A DNA stretch of 29,178 bases, taken from positions 1 to 29,178 of the forward strand of contig JACETS010000011.1 of NCBI GenBank assembly GCA_013911195.1, in the 5' to 3' direction. The stretch comes from Verrucomicrobiales bacterium (GTDB lineage: Bacteria; Verrucomicrobiota; Verrucomicrobiia; Verrucomicrobiales; DEV007). The position numbers were made by a program, and so were the translations under genes. The notes beneath the pieces are model-generated. The model saw nothing but the letters and a program-made list of their open reading frames with translations. It had not been told where the DNA came from and ran no database searches. Of this stretch, positions 1 to 8,612 are shown piece by piece; the first letter of the stretch is position 1; each line of letters starts with the position of its first letter.

Positions 1-1720
1 CGGTTTCTCCTTTACCCTTCGGCCTTCCGCAATCAATGCATATTTTAAGAAACTCAATCAAATATGGTGGGGAGTTTTTGTCCCACAAAATATGATTCTT
101 TTCTGCATTTTCTGATTCACCATCAGGAATCTTAGTGGCTAGAGATGTGAGCAATTGCCTAATTAAAAGCAGAACACAAATCCCAAGGAGAACAGCGAGC
201 CAGATAAAAAGCGAATTAGGTTTTTTCCTTTCCACCTCTGCAACTTGATCAACAATTTCGACATCATCAATGTTTGCATCCCTAAAGAATTCAGGAGCAG
301 GCAAATTTGAATTTCCAAGTTTTTTTTCGGAAGCTACGGCTGCACCACTACCTGGAGGGGTCGCCTCTAAGACAACCCAACCTACATTTTTAACAAACAC
401 TTCAGCCCATGAATGCGCATCCTTAGAACGATAGGTTATTATTTGATCCTTTTTGTAAGATACCCCGCCCGAATATCCATAGGCTGTTCTCGAAGGAAAT
501 CCCACTTCTCTTGCAAGGATTGCACCAGCAGAGGCAAAGTAATCACACCAGCCCGATTTCTCATCAAATAAAAAGTTCTCCATTGGAGGTATATTTTCAG
601 AATTCTCTACCTTCGTACTGTATTTGTAATTCTCTCTCAAGTGAGCAAGAACCAAATTCAGTTTCTGGTGCGGTGTTTTAAAATCAAAACCAACTATTTC
701 ATTAATAAGAAGCCTAACCCTTCGACCCAAGTTTCCGCCAATACGAGTGGTATATTGTTTTGAATTATTGCCGGGAGTTAAACTTTCATTGCTCTGATCC
801 CAAAGAATAGGATTTGAAATAGCCTGATATCGAATCGCTCCACGAAATTCTGTATCATAGTTATTTGACCCTGAATCCAGAACAGAATCGAGTTTGAATC
901 CAATTGGGTTTTGAATCGAAGGAATACTTGGCCCAATTGAACTTGGCAGAAAAATCTCATGTAAAATTCCGGAACCCTGATCCAATATCACCCAATCATC
1001 CTTAAGACCGTCTGAATCATCATTTCGCCATACTCTAGTGTTACCACTAAGCTCCCAAGCGTCTCCAGTATATGTATCAAGGACTCGGCTTCTGACGTAA
1101 TTTGGACGAGATATAAACCCCTCAAAATCCTCCTTCCCCGGAATCCTTAAGTACATAATTTCGTCCTCTGAAAGTGTTATACTCCCACTCTTTGGCAACT
1201 CTCTTCGATCACCAAAACCTTTGGAAATATCTGGAGACTTTTCTTGATCTGAAGGATCATCAGTCAGCCTATTTCTTATTCTTTCATTAATTTTGTCATA
1301 CGAAGGCAAAATTTCCTTTACCGATTGCCCAACCTCAATAGCGCGTTCCCCCAACCAAGGTAATGGCCTGGCATAAAGCAATGAAATCAGAACTGATAAA
1401 GCACACATCACTGAAAAAATTCTAACCCAGCTCAATCTCGTTGAATTTTTCTTATCTACGGCCCTAAGTTTTTCTATTTTCCATTCAAAAGACCAAATCA
1501 AAATTCCAAGAGAGATGACCCCAGAAGCCACAATCACTGGGATGATACTATTTGAACTAATAAAGGATATGGACAAAACAGCAGCAGCTAAAGCCAAATA
1601 AAAAGCAAGAGAAGTAAGCAATGTTCTTTGCAAGTTTCCCTTAGAGGAAAAAAACTTACACAGTATAATACCGCTTAGAAAAAGGAAAAAAAGTAGAGCC
1701 CAATGTAACAAATTATCCAT
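1..1720 (-). CDS. Membrane-anchored transglutaminase-like protein (TgpA/DUF3488 type), C-terminus cut by window edge
   Basis: The minus-strand frame is open from an ATG at 1720 to the window edge (573 complete codons); the C-terminus lies outside. The N-terminus has four hydrophobic segments (about residues 3-22, 33-55, 59-78, 97-117). A large, probably periplasmic part follows with the transglutaminase-like core: GWCDYF with Cys392 and DAHSWAEV with His436. The third triad position reads W-V-V-L-E-A-T-P, giving Glu452 where Asp is usual. Another membrane segment lies near residues 500-520, and the visible tail (FLKYACIDCGRPKGKGET) resembles a DUF4129-type end. The family is common in bacteria beside DUF58 and MoxR proteins; its substrate is generally unknown. 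The start is 7 bases after the DUF58 stop, so the two are surely co-transcribed. TgpA proteins usually have more N-terminal helices, so this is a shorter version. Family is firm; activity is not. Confidence 0.85.
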   Translation of the reverse strand, partial: MDNLLHWALLFFLFLSGIILCKFFSSKGNLQRTLLTSLAFYLALAAAVLSISFISSNSIIPVIVASGVISLGILIWSFEWKIEKLRAVDKKNSTRLSWVRIFSVMCALSVLISLLYARPLPWLGERAIEVGQSVKEILPSYDKINERIRNRLTDDPSDQEKSPDISKGFGDRRELPKSGSITLSEDEIMYLRIPGKEDFEGFISRPNYVRSRVLDTYTGDAWELSGNTRVWRNDDSDGLKDDWVILDQGSGILHEIFLPSSIGPSIPSIQNPIGFKLDSVLDSGSNNYDTEFRGAIRYQAISNPILWDQSNESLTPGNNSKQYTTRIGGNLGRRVRLLINEIVGFDFKTPHQKLNLVLAHLRENYKYSTKVENSENIPPMENFLFDEKSGWCDYFASAGAILAREVGFPSRTAYGYSGGVSYKKDQIITYRSKDAHSWAEVFVKNVGWVVLEATPPGSGAAVASEKKLGNSNLPAPEFFRDANIDDVEIVDQVAEVERKKPNSLFIWLAVLLGICVLLLIRQLLTSLATKIPDGESENAEKNHILWDKNSPPYLIEFLKICIDCGRPKGKGET

Positions 1721-1727
1721 TACTTTT

Positions 1728-2858
1728 TCAGGCGACTCTCTTGATTAATTTGAGGTTAGGTGGAAGAGACTTTAGAGATTTATTATCAACACAATGAACC
1801 ACTCTGGCAAGACTAGGGAGTTCACTTTCCCATAAACCCACATCTGTCTCGCTAATCAAAAATATCGGATGATTTCCTGGCATCGATTTTAGTAACTCTG
1901 AAATTTTATCAAGTTGAGATTCTGGTTCGTGTTTAGCAAAAGAAAGATATTCCAGATACTTTTCAACGTATGCAGGATTATTACATTCAATTTTCCGCCA
2001 TCCTGTAAAAGGCCCACAAAGATCAAAAGGAATCCCCATATCCCTACACATCATCAAAAGTCCTGACATCAGACTCATTGAGTGCTCAAAGACTTCAGGC
2101 CAAATCAATTTACCGGTTGGACAGTAAGAGTGAAACACAATAGATAATTTTTCCATAACTGGAAAATCATAATCACGAACCAAGAGTTTTTGGTTTTTTG
2201 CATATTTAGACCAAAGAACCTGACTGATCTTATCCCCTTTTTGAAATTCTCTGATGCCGGCAATCTCTCCATCTCTACTACCTACTGTTGGAGAGGAGCA
2301 ATCAGATTGACCGTGCCCTAATACGGCAGACTCCATTCGACGGGGCAGCATAGGTCTAGGATAAACAAGAATGGCCTCTTTATCTTTACGACGCTTGCTG
2401 ACCTCAAATAATCCAAGTGGGAAGTCAGACATTATTCGATAACCCCTCCCAATTTCTAAACCTCTTTCAATGATTCTCGATTTAAAAACTTCGGTGATGC
2501 GTTGGCCAGCCGGTATATAATCAATGGCGACCCCTTTTTCGGCAAACGGAAGAAAATGATCATAAACGATAATATTTTTCCCTCCAAACCACCTCCGGTA
2601 ATTGATGATTTCAATTTGGTAGTCAAAATTAACACCTGAAAAAACAGCCCTCGGCAATCTCCTAAGAAAGTGAATTTTACTTAAGTTAATTATTGAGAGG
2701 CGGTGACATAAAACAAGTAACAAAAGACCAAATATTCCAACCTGAACCACTACTTGTTCACCAATTAGTGAACCGAAAACCAACATAAGAATAGACATTC
2801 CCGCCAAACCTTTGCCGCGGGGAGTCATTTTTGGTTTCTCTTTTCTCTTCACTGACAC
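1728..2858 (-). CDS. DUF58 domain-containing membrane protein
   Basis: A 376-residue protein. Two adjacent hydrophobic segments (about 18-34 and 37-52) are followed by a soluble region whose hallmark is residues 202-230, with REFQKGDKISQVLW and then LLVRDYDF. This is the DUF58 core, where a GD..R.I.W pattern is conserved; here Ser replaces the usual Arg after GDKI. DUF58 proteins have a von Willebrand A-like fold and typically act with a MoxR-type AAA+ ATPase and a transglutaminase-like partner. The partner is present directly downstream, but no MoxR gene lies upstream: the next gene is divergent. The start is a GTG at 2858; an ATG at codon 11 is an alternative that keeps both membrane segments. 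The precise job, probably assembly or maturation of an envelope component, is unknown. Confidence 0.85.
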   Translation of the reverse strand: MSVKRKEKPKMTPRGKGLAGMSILMLVFGSLIGEQVVVQVGIFGLLLLVLCHRLSIINLSKIHFLRRLPRAVFSGVNFDYQIEIINYRRWFGGKNIIVYDHFLPFAEKGVAIDYIPAGQRITEVFKSRIIERGLEIGRGYRIMSDFPLGLFEVSKRRKDKEAILVYPRPMLPRRMESAVLGHGQSDCSSPTVGSRDGEIAGIREFQKGDKISQVLWSKYAKNQKLLVRDYDFPVMEKLSIVFHSYCPTGKLIWPEVFEHSMSLMSGLLMMCRDMGIPFDLCGPFTGWRKIECNNPAYVEKYLEYLSFAKHEPESQLDKISELLKSMPGNHPIFLISETDVGLWESELPSLARVVHCVDNKSLKSLPPNLKLIKRVA

Positions 2859-2984
2859 TGAAATTACCTATAGATCATAACATTGGAATCCAAAATATGC
2901 CAAAAATCGTTATAATCTTATGCCGACTTTTGTGATATTAGTAACTGAGTCGACTCAACTCCACCAAATGATCAGTCAGATAAA

Positions 2985-3890
2985 TTGCACTCTAAAAACA
3001 TATTAATAAGCGGAGCCACTGGTCTAGTGGGCTCCTCATTAACATGTCATCTGGAGAACAGTGGCATGAAAGTGACCAAATTAACCAGAAACCCAAAATC
3101 TTCTGACGACATTTTCTGGGACCCGGACGCCATGTCCTTAGATATCTCATCACTCGAGGGAATAGATGCCGTCGTTCATTTGGCAGGTGAAAATATTTCA
3201 AATGGCCGTTGGACCAAAAAACAAAAGGCTAAAATTCTCGAGAGTCGCAAACAAGGAACTAAACTTCTGAGCGAGGCTATTGCACAATTGAAGAGCCCTC
3301 CAAAAGCGTTAATCAGTGCATCAGGCATTAATTACTATCACTTAAATAAAGACAAACCTTACAACGAATCCTCCTCTATCGGCGCTAGTTTCCTTTCAGA
3401 GGTTTGTAACGAATGGGAGTTGGCTACTCAATCTTCAGAGAATGCAGGTATAAGAGTTTGCCATCTTAGAATTGGTGTTGTGCTCTCAACTGAAGGAGGC
3501 GCACTCAAGAAAATGCTACTCCCAATGCGTTGTGGCTTAGGCGGGGTTATAGGATCAGGCAATCAGCACATGAGCTGGATTACCTTAGACGACCTAGTTA
3601 AGATAATCCATGCTGCAATCGTGGATGAAAATTGGCATGGTAAAATTAATGCCGTTGCAGAAAAACCTGTGACCAACAGGAAATTCACCAAACAGCTAGC
3701 TAAAACTTTAAAAAGGCCTGCCATATTCCCTTTACCAAGCTTTATAGCCAAACTTTTATTTGGTCAGATGGCTCAAGAGACTCTATTAGCTGATTTACCT
3801 GTCTATTCATCTCGCCTCAAAGAATTGGACTTCGAATTGTCTTATCCTGATCTAGCCGAGGCACTTACGCATCTAATTGAAAACGGCTAA
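2985..3890 (+). CDS. TIGR01777/SDR39U family NAD(P)-dependent epimerase-like protein (YfcH-like)
   Basis: A 301-residue Rossmann-fold protein of the extended short-chain dehydrogenase class. The cofactor loop GATGLVG is at residues 10-16. Family signatures follow in order: VHLAGENIS..RWT, ILESRKQGT, SASGINYY, FLSEVCNEWE and MSWITLDDLV, and the C-terminal DUF1731-like region begins near LKRPAIFPLPSF. Length matches the family (about 300). In this family's active-site motif the Tyr sits in SASGINYY, without the classic YxxxK spacing, so catalysis is uncertain; E. coli YfcH has no firmly known reaction. The start is a TTG: an in-frame TGA at 2946 and no in-frame ATG or GTG leave TTG 2985 as the only choice that gives the expected short N-terminus before the Rossmann strand. 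The nearby ATG at 2968 is in another frame. It is divergent from the DUF58 gene with 126 bases between them. Confidence 0.87.
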   Translation: MHSKNILISGATGLVGSSLTCHLENSGMKVTKLTRNPKSSDDIFWDPDAMSLDISSLEGIDAVVHLAGENISNGRWTKKQKAKILESRKQGTKLLSEAIAQLKSPPKALISASGINYYHLNKDKPYNESSSIGASFLSEVCNEWELATQSSENAGIRVCHLRIGVVLSTEGGALKKMLLPMRCGLGGVIGSGNQHMSWITLDDLVKIIHAAIVDENWHGKINAVAEKPVTNRKFTKQLAKTLKRPAIFPLPSFIAKLLFGQMAQETLLADLPVYSSRLKELDFELSYPDLAEALTHLIENG

Positions 3891-3945
3891 AAAATAACGA
3901 ATCGCTTTGACCTATTCTGTCCTGAACATTAAAATCAAATAGAAA

Positions 3946-4040
3946 TAAAAAGCGGGAGTGCTGTCATTACAGCTGAGAATCGTTTATAACGATGCCCTTA
4001 GAACCTGAAACGGGTAATGCCGACGTAGGGAGTCTTTTTA
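3946..4040 (+). promoter_or_regulatory. TPP (THI-box) riboswitch upstream of thiC
   Basis: The conserved thi-box elements are present in order: GGGAGTG near 3954, CTGAGA at 3973-3978, CCCTTAGAACCTGA at about 3995-4008, then GGGTAATGCCGACGTAGGGA at 4012-4031. A closing P1 helix is formed by TAAAAAG (3946-3952) and CTTTTTA (4034-4040). The aptamer binds thiamine pyrophosphate and should lower thiC expression when the cofactor is plentiful. About 78 bases separate P1 from the thiC ATG. I see no hairpin with a T-run and no Shine-Dalgarno sequence there, so the switching mechanism is not evident. Confidence 0.95.
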
Positions 4041-4118
4041 TAAGTTCATGACTTAGGGAAAGATTCAGGCCGTCAACTTACCTCACCCCATTAAAATTAA
4101 ATAAAACAACTACCACGG

Positions 4119-6038
4119 ATGATCGCTTCATCAGAATCTCTTAACGAGGAACCTCTTTTTCCAAACAGCCAAAGAATTTACTGCAGTGGCAATATCCACA
4201 AAGATATTGAGGTAGCGATGCGGGAAATCTCACTCTCTCCAAGTGAAAAACCCAACGGCATTGTCGAGAAAAACGAACCTATCAGAGTTTATGACACTTC
4301 TGGTCCATGGGGTGATCCAAATTTTAAAGGTGATGTTACTAAAGGTTTACCAGCACTTAGAAGAGACTGGATACTAGGCCGCGATGATATTGAAGAATAC
4401 TCAGGTCGGGAAAGTAAACCAGAAGACAATGGGTACCTATCCAAGGAACACTCAAGAAAATATAATGAGAACAAAAATGCTAAGAACAGGTTAATGGAAT
4501 ACCCAGGTCTTAGACGTGACCCTCTAAGATCAACTGGCAAGTCACCGGTTACCCAACTTCAGTATGCAAGAGCTGGAATTATCACCAAGGAAATGGAGTA
4601 CATTGCCATCAGGGAAAATCTCGGCAGAGAAAAAGCGTACCATGCAATTCAAAATGCTGACAAAGATCCCAGGAACGCACTTAACTTTGCTCACAAAGGA
4701 CAATCATGGGGAGCTGAAACTCCCGAATTCATTACACCAGAATTCGTACGGGATGAAGTAGCCAAAGGGCGAGCAATAATTCCTCTTAACGTAAATCATC
4801 CTGAATGCGAACCAATGATCATAGGCCGCAATTTTCTTGTGAAAATTAATGCTAATATTGGAAACTCCGCAGTCAGCTCTTCCATCGAGGAGGAAGTTGA
4901 AAAATTACGTTGGGCAACAAAATGGGGAGCCGATACAGTTATGGATCTCTCAACAGGAAAAAATATCCATGCGACAAGAGAATGGATCATTAGAAACTCA
5001 CCAGTCCCAATCGGAACCGTGCCAATCTATCAGGCACTCGAAAAAGTTAACGGCAAGGTAGAGGATCTTTGTTGGGAGGTATTTCGCGATACCCTAATTG
5101 AACAGGCCGAACAGGGAGTAGACTATTTCACCATTCATGCTGGTGTTCTCCTCAGGTATGTCCCAATGACGGCAACTAGGATGACTGGAATCGTTAGCCG
5201 AGGTGGTTCCATTATGGCCAAGTGGTGCTTGTCTCACCACAAGGAGAATTTTCTTTACACTCATTGGGATGACATCTGTGACATCATGGCGGCCTATGAT
5301 GTTTCATTCTCTATTGGAGATGGATTAAGACCTGGATCAATTGCCGACGCAAATGATAACGCGCAATTCTCTGAACTCAAAACTCAGGGTGAGCTCACAG
5401 AGCGAGCTTGGAATAAAGGAGTACAAGTTATGAACGAAGGTCCCGGGCATGTACCAATGCACATGATTCAGGAAAACATGGAAAAGCAACTCGACTGGTG
5501 CCACGAAGCTCCATTCTACACACTTGGACCACTGACCACGGACATTGCACCGGCCTATGATCATATTACGAGTGGCATTGGAGCCGCAATGATTGGATGG
5601 TATGGATGCGCTATGCTCTGTTATGTAACTCCTAAAGAACATCTTGGCTTACCTAATAGAGACGATGTTAGAGAGGGAGTTATAACCTATAAGCTTGCCG
5701 CCCACGCTGCCGACCTTGCTAAAGGACACCCAGCTGCACAAGAGCGAGATAATGCTGTTTCAAAAGCACGGTTTGAATTTAGATGGGAAGATCAGTTTAA
5801 TCTGAGTTTAGATCCAGACAAAGCCAGAGAATTTCATGATGAAACACTTCCTCAAGATGGCGCTAAAACGGCCCATTTTTGTAGCATGTGCGGACCAACT
5901 TTCTGCTCGATGAAAATCAGTGATGAGGTACGGGAGTATGCCGAGAAAAACGGACTTCAGACTGAAGAGGCCATCCTATCAGGCATGCAAGAAAAAGCCG
6001 ATGAGTTCAAAGAATCAGGTTCCGAACTATACAGTTAG
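4119..6038 (+). CDS. thiC: Phosphomethylpyrimidine synthase ThiC
   Basis: A 639-residue radical-SAM-type enzyme that converts aminoimidazole ribotide into hydroxymethylpyrimidine phosphate, the pyrimidine half of thiamine. The N-terminal ThiC-associated region carries RVYDTSGPWGDP and GLPALRRDW; the core shows GNSAVSSSIEEEVEK, MDLSTGKNIH, DYFTIHAGVL, SRGGSIMAKW, DGLRPGSIADAND, MNEGPGHVP and TDIAPAYDHI. The C-terminal CX2CX4C motif that binds the 4Fe-4S cluster is Cys588, Cys591 and Cys596 (CSMCGPTFC). Length and motif order are those of full bacterial ThiC. A TPP riboswitch sits directly upstream, which confirms the assignment and gives its regulation. No other thiamine gene is in the window. 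The ATG at 4119 is not preceded by a Shine-Dalgarno sequence. It converges with the protease gene, the stops being only 16 bases apart. Confidence 0.98.
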   Translation: MIASSESLNEEPLFPNSQRIYCSGNIHKDIEVAMREISLSPSEKPNGIVEKNEPIRVYDTSGPWGDPNFKGDVTKGLPALRRDWILGRDDIEEYSGRESKPEDNGYLSKEHSRKYNENKNAKNRLMEYPGLRRDPLRSTGKSPVTQLQYARAGIITKEMEYIAIRENLGREKAYHAIQNADKDPRNALNFAHKGQSWGAETPEFITPEFVRDEVAKGRAIIPLNVNHPECEPMIIGRNFLVKINANIGNSAVSSSIEEEVEKLRWATKWGADTVMDLSTGKNIHATREWIIRNSPVPIGTVPIYQALEKVNGKVEDLCWEVFRDTLIEQAEQGVDYFTIHAGVLLRYVPMTATRMTGIVSRGGSIMAKWCLSHHKENFLYTHWDDICDIMAAYDVSFSIGDGLRPGSIADANDNAQFSELKTQGELTERAWNKGVQVMNEGPGHVPMHMIQENMEKQLDWCHEAPFYTLGPLTTDIAPAYDHITSGIGAAMIGWYGCAMLCYVTPKEHLGLPNRDDVREGVITYKLAAHAADLAKGHPAAQERDNAVSKARFEFRWEDQFNLSLDPDKAREFHDETLPQDGAKTAHFCSMCGPTFCSMKISDEVREYAEKNGLQTEEAILSGMQEKADEFKESGSELYS

Positions 6039-6054
6039 TAACCACTCATAACTT

Positions 6055-7767
6055 TTAAGGCGACAGTTCATCTAATATGACAGTATTAAGCGTGTTGTCT
6101 TGAGGGTTTCTATCACTTTGGTTTAGATTTTCATTAACCCTGACCTCAGTCGAAATTTTGGCACCAAGCTCTTGAGAAACGGAAGGTAAGCCAACCGAAG
6201 TTTCAACAACTGCAATTTCACCAGGTGGGACAAATGATATGTTGTATGTTTGCTCATTGTTACCAGATTCGATCTCCAAAGTAAGATTATGAAGAGCAGT
6301 GGTCCCCCTGTTCTCGACTACAATTTGAGCTCTATCCTGAGCATCACCGCTTGATTCATAATAATAGCTGGCAACAGCAGCATCAGTAATTCCTGAAACA
6401 TTTCTTTCCATGACCCTACCCAGATTTAGAGTACCTGATCCATAAATAATGTCTGATCCAGGAGCACCAGCCTCATTACTATAATCTATGAGAAGATCAT
6501 ATGCTGAGGAAGCAGTCAATCCGGGGTTTTCAGACATAACCGCGGCCACGGCTCCGGAAACGAAGGGAGCACTGGCAGAGGTGCCGCTAAAACTAATCAT
6601 CTCATCTTCAGGCCAAGCTGCCACAACCGCAAACCCTGGAGCACTCATTCCACCGTTTTCCAGATTCCTACCGGAGTTGGCAAAATCTACATGCTGCCCA
6701 ACTGCATCATTAGCAGCTACAGCAACAACTCCATCGATTGCAGCAGGGTAACTAATTGAGCCAACTCCTTCATTTCCGGTAGCTGCCACAATAAGCGCCC
6801 CTTGAGAAATAGAATAATCTACTGCTCTCCTTACTAATCCACTGTCCCCTTTTGAACCTAAACTAACATTTATAATATCTGCACCTGCATCAGTGGCAGC
6901 CACGATCGCCTCAGCTAAAGTATAACTGTCAGTATAACCGTCATTATCAAGAACACGGAAACTAAGAAGCTCAGAAGCAGGAGCGATTCCCGGGTTCCTA
7001 GCATCTGCTCCTCCTATTATTGATGCCACAGCCGTACCATGCCCATTATCAGGATCTGTCGGCAATGAGTTTCCATTATTATCAGTAACAAAATCATATT
7101 CCTTAATTTGCTTACCGCTGAAAGTTTCATGCTCCTGAATCCCACTGTCTATCACTGCAATTTTAATCCCTTTTCCATAATCAGAATTATCATCATTAAT
7201 CCCAATCACACTCAAAGAGTCTCTACCCACCGCAACAGCATTGTCACCTGCTCCGGGAGAATTGCCAATTCCCGGTTGCCCGGGCAAACTCACCAAAAAG
7301 TTTGTCTCCATATCATAGGATTCAGGATCCATAGCTGAAAGCTCGGAAAAAAGATCTCCAAAATTATCAAATCCTATCCTAACAGAATTAAACTTATCCG
7401 AATTGCCCAACAATTTTATTTTACGATCACCTAATCCATTTAAGAAATCTTGGTAGTCCTCTGAGGAATTAAAATTGATAATTACTTCATCCCGAAGCGC
7501 TGAATTCTCAGCAGCTAAAGCAGCCAACAAATTCTTGAGCGCACTGAAAGCATCTTTTGCAAATGGCATACTTTCATTAGATGTAACAAGATTTGGATCA
7601 ATAGATTCGGGTAAATCAGTAAAATTTAAATCAACGTTTTTAAGTTTTCCTAGCCCTGATTTGTCTTTTGTACTTTTAGAGGCAAAATTAAAAACCCAGA
7701 AGAAAACCATTAAAAGAACCACAAATGATGCAGCAGCAATAGATACTATGGTTGATTTTTGATGCAT
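6055..7767 (-). CDS. Secreted or membrane-anchored subtilisin-like serine protease (peptidase S8)
   Basis: A 570-residue protease. An N-terminal hydrophobic segment (about residues 7-27) is an uncleaved anchor or signal peptide. Residues 50-190 are a probable propeptide-like region. The S8 catalytic domain follows with Asp207 in AVIDSGI, His243 in NGHGTAVASI and Ser397 in SFSGTSASAPFVSG; Asn332 of GNEG supplies the oxyanion hole. All triad residues are intact. After the catalytic domain, residues of about 470-560 form an extra beta-rich region (IVVENRGTTALHNLTLEI) resembling CARDB-like adhesion/spacer modules. It should act outside the cytoplasm, cleaving proteins or maturing surface proteins. 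The gene stands alone: it converges with thiC and diverges from the exonuclease gene, with about 150 bases between starts. Substrate is unknown. Confidence 0.93.
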   Translation of the reverse strand: MHQKSTIVSIAAASFVVLLMVFFWVFNFASKSTKDKSGLGKLKNVDLNFTDLPESIDPNLVTSNESMPFAKDAFSALKNLLAALAAENSALRDEVIINFNSSEDYQDFLNGLGDRKIKLLGNSDKFNSVRIGFDNFGDLFSELSAMDPESYDMETNFLVSLPGQPGIGNSPGAGDNAVAVGRDSLSVIGINDDNSDYGKGIKIAVIDSGIQEHETFSGKQIKEYDFVTDNNGNSLPTDPDNGHGTAVASIIGGADARNPGIAPASELLSFRVLDNDGYTDSYTLAEAIVAATDAGADIINVSLGSKGDSGLVRRAVDYSISQGALIVAATGNEGVGSISYPAAIDGVVAVAANDAVGQHVDFANSGRNLENGGMSAPGFAVVAAWPEDEMISFSGTSASAPFVSGAVAAVMSENPGLTASSAYDLLIDYSNEAGAPGSDIIYGSGTLNLGRVMERNVSGITDAAVASYYYESSGDAQDRAQIVVENRGTTALHNLTLEIESGNNEQTYNISFVPPGEIAVVETSVGLPSVSQELGAKISTEVRVNENLNQSDRNPQDNTLNTVILDELSP

Positions 7768-7921
7768 GGGTTAAAGAGAAAACCTTTTAAGGAACTTTAC
7801 ATAAGCACCTGAAAGATGAGAATGAAATTATGTGATTGGTTTATTTTAATTTTTTTTTATAAAAATTGCTTACCTTCTATGACGTTTGATCTATCAAAAA
7901 AAGACTAATAAATTGTAAAAA

Positions 7922-8497
7922 ATGGATCTTAAGAACCTCGAATTCGCTTCAATCGATTTTGAATCCACTGGACATAGAGAAGGGATTGGTGATGAACCCA
8001 TTCAGATAGGAATAGCGGTAATGAAAGAATTTGAAATAGATAAGAACAGTTTTTTCAGGTCATACATAAAACCCTCGAATGATCTTCAAATAACGAGCCG
8101 ATCTCAATCAGTTCATAGAATTAAAAACGAACAACTCGAGAAATCCCCTGTTTTGTATGAATTATGGCCAAAAATAAATGAATTATTAGGCAAAAGGGTT
8201 GTGGTAGCCCATGGAGCCGGAACAGAGAAACGCTTTTTAAGATCATTTCCAATGCATGGTTTCGATATTTGGATAGATACCCTTCAATTGGCTAAAAAGG
8301 TTCTTCCAGAGTCGACTGATTATTCATTGGGAGCATTAATTGAAGATATTAACGCTAATGAGGAAATCAAAGCCATATGCCCTGGATTGGATTGGCATGA
8401 TGCCCTTTTTGATGCCGTTGCGAGCCTATTTTTACTAAAGAAATTACTGACAAAAGCGGAGGGAAGGCTTTCGTATCAAGATTTGCTAAAGTTATAA
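7922..8497 (+). CDS. DnaQ-like 3'-5' exonuclease (DEDDh family)
   Basis: A 191-residue stand-alone exonuclease domain similar to the proofreading subunit of DNA polymerase III. Exo I is FASIDFESTG with Asp12 and Glu14; Exo III is WHDALFDAVASLFLL with His159 and Asp164. The Exo II region reads AHGAGTEKRFL (97-106), so the usual metal-binding Asp of the HNAxFDxxFL pattern is Glu102 here. The VHRI element (64-67) also fits. Such proteins can trim DNA or RNA ends in replication or repair; the exact substrate is unknown. The gene is monocistronic by its surroundings, divergent from the protease gene and followed by an AT-rich spacer before the secretin. Start is ATG 7922, just after an A-run with no Shine-Dalgarno. 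It should not be called dnaQ itself without a genome-wide comparison. Confidence 0.88.
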   Translation: MDLKNLEFASIDFESTGHREGIGDEPIQIGIAVMKEFEIDKNSFFRSYIKPSNDLQITSRSQSVHRIKNEQLEKSPVLYELWPKINELLGKRVVVAHGAGTEKRFLRSFPMHGFDIWIDTLQLAKKVLPESTDYSLGALIEDINANEEIKAICPGLDWHDALFDAVASLFLLKKLLTKAEGRLSYQDLLKL

Positions 8498-8576
8498 GTA
8501 AAAGACACTTAATTATAATAATTATAATATTTATATTATTTTAATTGTAATTATGGATTTTATAATCTAAAGTCCT

Positions 8577-8612
8577 CATAGGATTGATCCTGTTTAACAC
8601 TAAAATCCTATG
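8577..8612 (+). promoter_or_regulatory. Inverted repeat covering the secretin start codon
   Basis: CATAGGATT (8577-8585) is exactly complementary to AATCCTATG (8604-8612), with an 18-base loop. The last three bases of the right arm are the ATG of the downstream gene. In mRNA this 9-bp stem would bury the start codon and could restrict translation. At the DNA level it could equally be a protein-binding dyad. The symmetry is seen directly; the function is inferred. Just upstream (about 8512-8570) is a very AT-rich stretch of TTATAAT-like words with no clear promoter. Confidence 0.45.

Noticed and set aside
5337..5642. A 101-codon minus-strand frame inside thiC
   Set aside because: ThiC is unambiguous on the other strand across the whole region; the antisense peptide shows no family.
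7885..7898. Dyad TTTGAT-CT-ATCAAA before the exonuclease gene
   Set aside because: Only six pairs, AT-rich and with a 2-base centre; too weak to be called an operator or hairpin without comparison.
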